Source: a bacterium M00.F.Ca.ET.205.01.1.1
GTDB lineage: Bacteria > Pseudomonadota > Alphaproteobacteria > Rhizobiales > Rhizobiaceae
NCBI GenBank assembly: GCA_004791255.1
Contig: SRUQ01000003.1
Span: forward strand, 86,623-150,622
Length of the DNA: 64,000 bases
Reading direction: 5' to 3'
Shown here piece by piece: positions 60,398 through 64,000 of this stretch. A program made the translations under genes and the position numbers. The first letter of the stretch is position 1. Each line of letters starts with the position of its first letter. A model generated the notes under the pieces. That model made no database searches. It had not been told where the DNA came from and saw only the letters and a program-made list of their open reading frames with translations.

Positions 60398-61107
60398 GCG
60401 GCACGTTTTCCCGGGGCGAAAGCGGTGACGTCGATGATGCGGTCGGCCACCGCCTCGCGCACGTCATGGTCATGGAAGATGCCGAGCAGGGCGACGCCCG
60501 CCGCCTTCTTGGCGGCGATGAGTTCGATCACCACGTCGCGGTTCCTGGCGTCGAGCGAGGCGGTCGGCTCGTCGAGCAGCAAGATCGGGTGCCCAGTGAT
60601 GAAGCCGCGCGCGATGTTGACGCGCTGCTGCTCGCCGCCGGAGAAGGTCGCCGGCGGCAAAGCCCAGAGTTTTTCCGGCAGGTTGAGCTGAGCCAGCAAG
60701 GCGCGGGCCTTGCCTCTGGCTGCCTCGCGCTCCTCGCCGCGTTCGACCAGCGGTTCGGCTACGACGTCAAGCGCCGAAACGCGCGGCACGGTGCGCAGGA
60801 ACTGGCTGACATAGCCGATCGTTTGCCGGCGTACGGCCAGCACGGTGCGTGGGCTGGCATTGGCGAGATCGATCAGGCCGCCGTCATGCGTGACGATGAT
60901 CTGGCCGTCGTCGACGGCATAATTGCCATAGAGCATCTTCAGGATCGAACTCTTGCCGGCACCGGACGGGCCGCCGAGGACGGTGCATTCACCGGCTTTG
61001 ATCGAGAAGGAAACACCGGCGACGACAGGCAATTTGATGCCCTCGCGCAGGTGCATGGTGAAGCTCTTGGCGACGTCGGAAACAACGAGGGGCGTCGGCA
61101 TGGTCAC
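60394..61107 (-). CDS. phnL: C-P lyase system ATP-binding protein PhnL
   Basis: A 237-residue ABC-type ATPase: [19 protein letters not shown] at the start, Walker [12 protein letters not shown]-loop GYVSQFLR, signature [13 protein letters not shown] and Walker [15 protein letters not shown], with FHDHDVR as H-loop. PhnL belongs to the C-P lyase assembly, not to the importer. It overlaps phnK by 4 bp. Confidence 0.95.
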   Translation of the reverse strand: MTMPTPLVVSDVAKSFTMHLREGIKLPVVAGVSFSIKAGECTVLGGPSGAGKSSILKMLYGNYAVDDGQIIVTHDGGLIDLANASPRTVLAVRRQTIGYVSQFLRTVPRVSALDVVAEPLVERGEEREAARGKARALLAQLNLPEKLWALPPATFSGGEQQRVNIARGFITGHPILLLDEPTASLDARNRDVVIELIAAKKAAGVALLGIFHDHDVREAVADRIIDVTAFAPGKRAA

Positions 61108-61880
61108 ACCTGGAGGATCGAGGAAACGAGAAGCTGCGTGTAGGGCGCGCGCGGATCGTCGAGCACACGGTCGGTGAGGCCGCTTTCGACCACGCGGCCG
61201 TCCTTCATCACCATCATGCGCTGTGACAGAAGCCGCGCCACGGCAAGGTCGTGGGTGACGACGATGGCGGCGAGGCCAAGATCGGTGACGAGGCCGCGCA
61301 GCAGATCGAGCAGGCGCGCCTGCACCGAGACGTCGAGGCCGCCCGTGGGTTCGTCCATGAACACCAGCCGTGGCCCGGTGACGAGATTGCGGGCGATCTG
61401 CAGGCGCTGGCGCATGCCGCCGGAAAAGGCGCGGGGTTCGTCGTCGATGCGGTCCTGCTCGATCTCGACGCGTGACAGCCAGTCGACGGCGGTGGCGCGG
61501 ATCTTGCCATAGTTGCGGTCGCCGACCGCCATCAGCCGTTCGCCGACATTGGCGCCGGCCGACACGGTCATGCGCAGGCCGTCGGCCGGGTTCTGGTGGA
61601 CAAAACCCCAGTCGGTGCGCATCAAGAAGCGGCGTTCGGCCTCGCTCATGCGGTAGAGCTCGCGGAACTGGCCGTCGCGCATGCGGTAGCTGGCGGTGCC
61701 GGAGGAGGGCAAAAGCCGCGTCGACAGGCAGTTGAGCAGCGTCGTCTTGCCGGAGCCGGACTCGCCGACGACAGCCAGCACTTCACCCGGCCACAGGTCG
61801 AAGGAGACGTTGTCGCAGCCGACGCGCGAACCGTAGAATTTGGAGAGCGCCGAGACGCGCAGCAGCGGTTCGTCGGTCAT
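61104..61880 (-). CDS. phnK: C-P lyase system ATP-binding protein PhnK
   Basis: A 258-residue ABC-type ATPase with GEVLAVVGESGSGKTTLLNC (Walker A), FVHQNPADGLRMTVSAGANV, signature FSGGMRQRLQIARNL and Walker B VFMDEPTGGLDVSVQ. PhnK binds the PhnGHIJ core. It overlaps phnJ and phnL by 4 bp on either side. Confidence 0.95.
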   Translation of the reverse strand: MTDEPLLRVSALSKFYGSRVGCDNVSFDLWPGEVLAVVGESGSGKTTLLNCLSTRLLPSSGTASYRMRDGQFRELYRMSEAERRFLMRTDWGFVHQNPADGLRMTVSAGANVGERLMAVGDRNYGKIRATAVDWLSRVEIEQDRIDDEPRAFSGGMRQRLQIARNLVTGPRLVFMDEPTGGLDVSVQARLLDLLRGLVTDLGLAAIVVTHDLAVARLLSQRMMVMKDGRVVESGLTDRVLDDPRAPYTQLLVSSILQV

Positions 61881-62758
61881 TGTGCCGGCTCCATCATCTC
61901 AGGGGCAAGGTGGCCGCGATGGCCTTCTTCACGCCGCTTCTCGCAGTGGTCGGTGTCCGAGCAGACGAACATGTGGCCGCCATGGTCGTCGAGGATGACC
62001 TCGTCGAGATAGACATTCTCGGCCGCGCACAGCGCGCAGGGCTGGTCGAAGGTCTGCACCTCGAACGGATGGTCCTCGAAGTCGAGGCTGACGACATCGG
62101 TAAAGGGCGGCACCGCGTAGATGCGCTTCTCGCGGCCGGCGCCGAACAGCTGCAAAGCCGGCGAGCGGTGCATCTTGGGATTGTCGAATTTTGGCGTCGG
62201 CGAGGGGTCCATCACATAGCGGCCCTCGACTTTCACCGGATAGGCATAGGTGGTGGCGATGCGGCCGTGCTTGGCGATGTCCTCATAGAGCTTCACATGC
62301 ATGAGGCCGTATTCCTCCAGCGCATGCATCTTGCGCGTTTCGGTCTCGCGCGGTTCGAGGAAGCGCAGCGGTTCGGGGATTGGCACCTGGTAGACCAGCA
62401 CTTGGCCCGCAGTGAGCGGATGCTCGGGAATGCGGTGGCGGGTCTGGATGATGGTCGCGGTGGCCGTGTCAGTGGTGACGGCGACATTGGCGACCTTCTT
62501 GAAGAAAGCGCGGATCGACACCGCGTTGGTTGTGTCGTCGGCGCCCTGGTCGATGACCTTCAGCACATCATCGGGGCCGATGATCGAGGCGGTGACCTGG
62601 ACGCCGCCGGTGCCCCAGCCATATGGCATCGGCATTTCGCGCGAGGCAAAGGGCACCTGGTAGCCGGGGATGGCGATGCCCTTGAGGATGGCGCGGCGGA
62701 TCATCCGCTTGGTCTGTTCGTCGAGATAGGCGAAGTTGTATGTGGCGATGTCGTTCAT
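61877..62758 (-). CDS. phnJ: alpha-D-ribose 1-methylphosphonate 5-phosphate C-P lyase PhnJ
   Basis: A 293-residue radical-SAM-like PhnJ that cleaves the carbon-phosphorus bond. YNFAYLDEQTKRMIRRAILK at the N-terminus and YGWGTGGVQVTAS are strongly conserved. The iron-sulfur cysteines appear as CALC and, 21 residues on, FVCSDTDHC. ATG 62758 agrees with family N-termini; a GTG at 62767 has a better-placed GGAG and would add three residues. It is separated from phnI by the broken fosX and a reverse-strand small gene. Confidence 0.96.
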   Translation of the reverse strand: MNDIATYNFAYLDEQTKRMIRRAILKGIAIPGYQVPFASREMPMPYGWGTGGVQVTASIIGPDDVLKVIDQGADDTTNAVSIRAFFKKVANVAVTTDTATATIIQTRHRIPEHPLTAGQVLVYQVPIPEPLRFLEPRETETRKMHALEEYGLMHVKLYEDIAKHGRIATTYAYPVKVEGRYVMDPSPTPKFDNPKMHRSPALQLFGAGREKRIYAVPPFTDVVSLDFEDHPFEVQTFDQPCALCAAENVYLDEVILDDHGGHMFVCSDTDHCEKRREEGHRGHLAPEMMEPAQ

Positions 62759-62824
62759 GGCGATCACATCCGCTCCGTGCTATTGAATTGGCTTCCAGGA
62801 CGCGGAAACGGGGGGCGAATTCAG

Positions 62825-63022
62825 ATGAACTCGACTGGATGGATGCATCTCGGAGTTCTGTTGCTGGCGTTTCTCGGCGTGGTTGCGTTTGTCCTTCGAA
62901 GAATGGTTCTCCCGGCACCTATGGAAGGCCCGCGCGGCGAGAATATTGGTGGCAGCAGCGGCTACAACGGAGGGCATGGCGGCCATTCCGGCGATGGTGG
63001 CCATGGGGGCGGCGGGCACTGA
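62825..63022 (+). CDS. small membrane protein with Gly/His-rich tail
   Basis: A 65-residue product: one membrane helix (HLGVLLLAFLGVVAFVL, residues 8-24), then a cytosolic or periplasmic tail in which GGHGGHSGDGGHGGGGH repeats. The tail could bind metal. GGGGGGCG lies about 9 bp before ATG 62825. It is on the strand opposite to the phn operon, between phnJ and fosX, with its stop 2 bp from the fosX end. No homologue of known function is recognised. Confidence 0.65.
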   Translation: MNSTGWMHLGVLLLAFLGVVAFVLRRMVLPAPMEGPRGENIGGSSGYNGGHGGHSGDGGHGGGGH

Positions 63023-63024
63023 AT

Positions 63025-63442
63025 TCATTGCACCGCCTCCAATCCCTTGGCATAGCGCGCCAGCCGCCCGGTGAGCGTGCCGTTGTGCAGTTCGAACATG
63101 TGGTTGTCGTCGTCGTAGAAATAGATCGAGCGGCCTTCGCCCTCGATGCGCGGCCGCGGCGGGCGCATGTCTAGGCCAAGCCTGGCGACGCTCGGCGTAG
63201 CGGTCGAAATCGGCGTCATCGATCTTGAAGGCGATGTGGTTGTAGCTGCGCTCCGGCAGCGCCTCGCCTTCCATGAAGGCGATCCAGATGTCACCGATCA
63301 GGAAGAATTTTTCGCGCGACAGCGAGAACTGCTCGGCATCGCTGGCATAGACCTCGCGGGCGTCGAACACACCCTCGAGGATGGCGCTCATCCGGTCGAG
63401 GTCGCGGACGATGAAGGTCATGTGGGAGAGGCCTTCGATCAT
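63025..63442 (-). pseudogene. fosX: fosfomycin-resistance epoxide hydrolase FosX, frameshifted
   Basis: The frame starts at 63442 with MIEGLSHMTFIVRDL and carries metal ligand His7, catalytic Glu44 (SREKFF) and the second His in YNHIAFK, then shifts near 63190 (GAGCGTCGCC where about GAGCGNGTCGCC is needed: two bases missing). The other frame continues VARLGLDMRPPRPRIEGEG and the third metal ligand Glu in HMFELHNG to GLEAVQ at 63025. Joined, they match my memory of M. loti FosX, which is also in a phn operon. Its start overlaps the phnI stop by 4 bp. Either a real disruption or an assembly error. Confidence 0.88.
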
Positions 63443-64000
63443 TCCGCGGCCTCCCGCTTTTCTTCCGCCTTCAAAGGATTTTCGCGGGCCTCATATTCGG
63501 CGCGCATGCGGCGCACGAGGTCGAGCTCGGCCTGGAAGTCGACATAGTGCGGCAGCTTCAGGTGCTCGACGAAGCCGGTCGCCTGGACATTGTCGGAATG
63601 CGAGATGACGAACTCCTCGTCCTGAGCGGCCGCAACCACATCCTCGCCGAGTTCCGTCGCGCGCAGCGCCCGGTCGCAAAGCGCCATGGCCATCGCCTTG
63701 CGCTCGCTCTGGCCGAAGACCAGACCGTAGCCACGGGTGAATTGCGGCGGCGCCTTGGCCGAACCCTTGAACTGGTTGACCATCTGGCATTCGGTGACAC
63801 GGACAGTGCCGAGTGGGACGGCAAAGGGCAGTTCCGGCACATCGAGTTCCAACTCGACCTCGCCAATGCGGATCTCGCCGACGAAGGGGTGGTTACGGGC
63901 ATAGCCGCGCTGCGTGGAATAGCCGAGCGCGAGGAGAAAACCCTCGTCGCCGCGCGACAGCGCCTGCAGGCGGATGTCGCGCGCCATCGGGAATTCCAGC
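63439..64000 (-). CDS. phnI: C-P lyase core subunit PhnI, C-terminal part
   Basis: About the last 187 residues of PhnI are inside the window; the frame stays open to the edge (reading LEFPMARDIRLQALSRGDEG from 63999). PhnI is about 360-370 residues and, in the PhnGHI complex with PhnL, replaces the base of ATP by methylphosphonate to form ribosyl phosphonate triphosphate. FLLALGYSTQRGYARNHPFV and VTECQMVNQFKGS are family landmarks. phnG and phnH should lie just beyond 64000. Confidence 0.95.
   Translation of the reverse strand, partial: LEFPMARDIRLQALSRGDEGFLLALGYSTQRGYARNHPFVGEIRIGEVELELDVPELPFAVPLGTVRVTECQMVNQFKGSAKAPPQFTRGYGLVFGQSERKAMAMALCDRALRATELGEDVVAAAQDEEFVISHSDNVQATGFVEHLKLPHYVDFQAELDLVRRMRAEYEARENPLKAEEKREAAE

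Overview
The window reads as chromosome of a Mesorhizobium-like alphaproteobacterium (Rhizobiales). Reasons: GC-rich coding sequence, a 23S-5S-tRNA-fMet rRNA operon tail, a carbon-phosphorus (C-P) lyase operon carrying a FosX very close to what I recall of the Mesorhizobium loti enzyme, many ABC importers, and several intergenic palindromic repeats of rhizobial type. I see no prophage, plasmid backbone, transposase or CRISPR array.

Layout. 1-1.9 kb: end of an rRNA operon (23S 3' part, 5S, initiator tRNA) followed by decaying tandem copies of the tRNA tail and terminator. 1.9-6.85 kb: GMC oxidoreductase, LysR regulator divergent from a DsbA-like thiol protein and an NAD(P)-binding protein, and a DeoR regulator. 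6.87-16.45 kb: an eight-gene minus-strand catabolic operon (DUF1185 protein, hydrolase/flavin-reductase/Nudix-like fusion, LLM monooxygenase, aldehyde dehydrogenase, polyamine-type ABC importer) under a divergent GntR regulator. 16.46-23.35 kb: a sugar module (LacD-type aldolase, ROK kinase fused to a P-loop kinase, sugar-sensing regulator, FrcBCA-like importer) whose two divergent promoter regions share a 20-bp motif. 23.5-31.1 kb: peptide-type ABC importer with an ATC-hydrolase-like gene, divergent from an M24 peptidase. 31.3-34.6 kb: cupin, the two separate halves of a Tm-1-like system, and a TetR regulator. 34.9-41.1 kb: CUT1 importer with two unlike ATPases and an accessory membrane protein, then a broken third ATPase. 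42.1-46.9 kb: AraC/MFS pair, amidase, two secreted proteins and a GFA gene remnant. 46.9-54.5 kb: sugar-acid/sugar catabolism (hydroxyacid dehydrogenase, GntR, enolase-superfamily dehydratase, three xylose-isomerase-like TIM barrels, Gfo/Idh/MocA dehydrogenase). 54.55-64 kb: phn operon (phnI partial, fosX frameshifted, phnJKL, hexapeptide transferase, 2H phosphoesterase, phnCDE1E2).

How it fits together. The CUT1 importer (34.9 kb) and the 51-kb catabolic genes carry matching operator pairs (a TGGTTCGACCA site about 175-180 bp before a TTGGTAATACCAG site that covers the predicted -10 box), so they are probably one regulon for an unidentified sugar, likely controlled by the FCD-type GntR at 47.9 kb. 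Every substrate-binding-protein gene is followed at once by a strong hairpin, before the next transport gene. The most notable oddities are a 159-bp palindromic repeat inserted in frame inside a peptide-transporter ATPase, an importer with complementary degenerate ATPase halves, a ROK/P-loop double kinase next to a bisphosphate aldolase, a 2H phosphoesterase inside the phn operon that might replace PhnP, and a frameshifted fosX. All calls are from reading the sequence; no database search was run.
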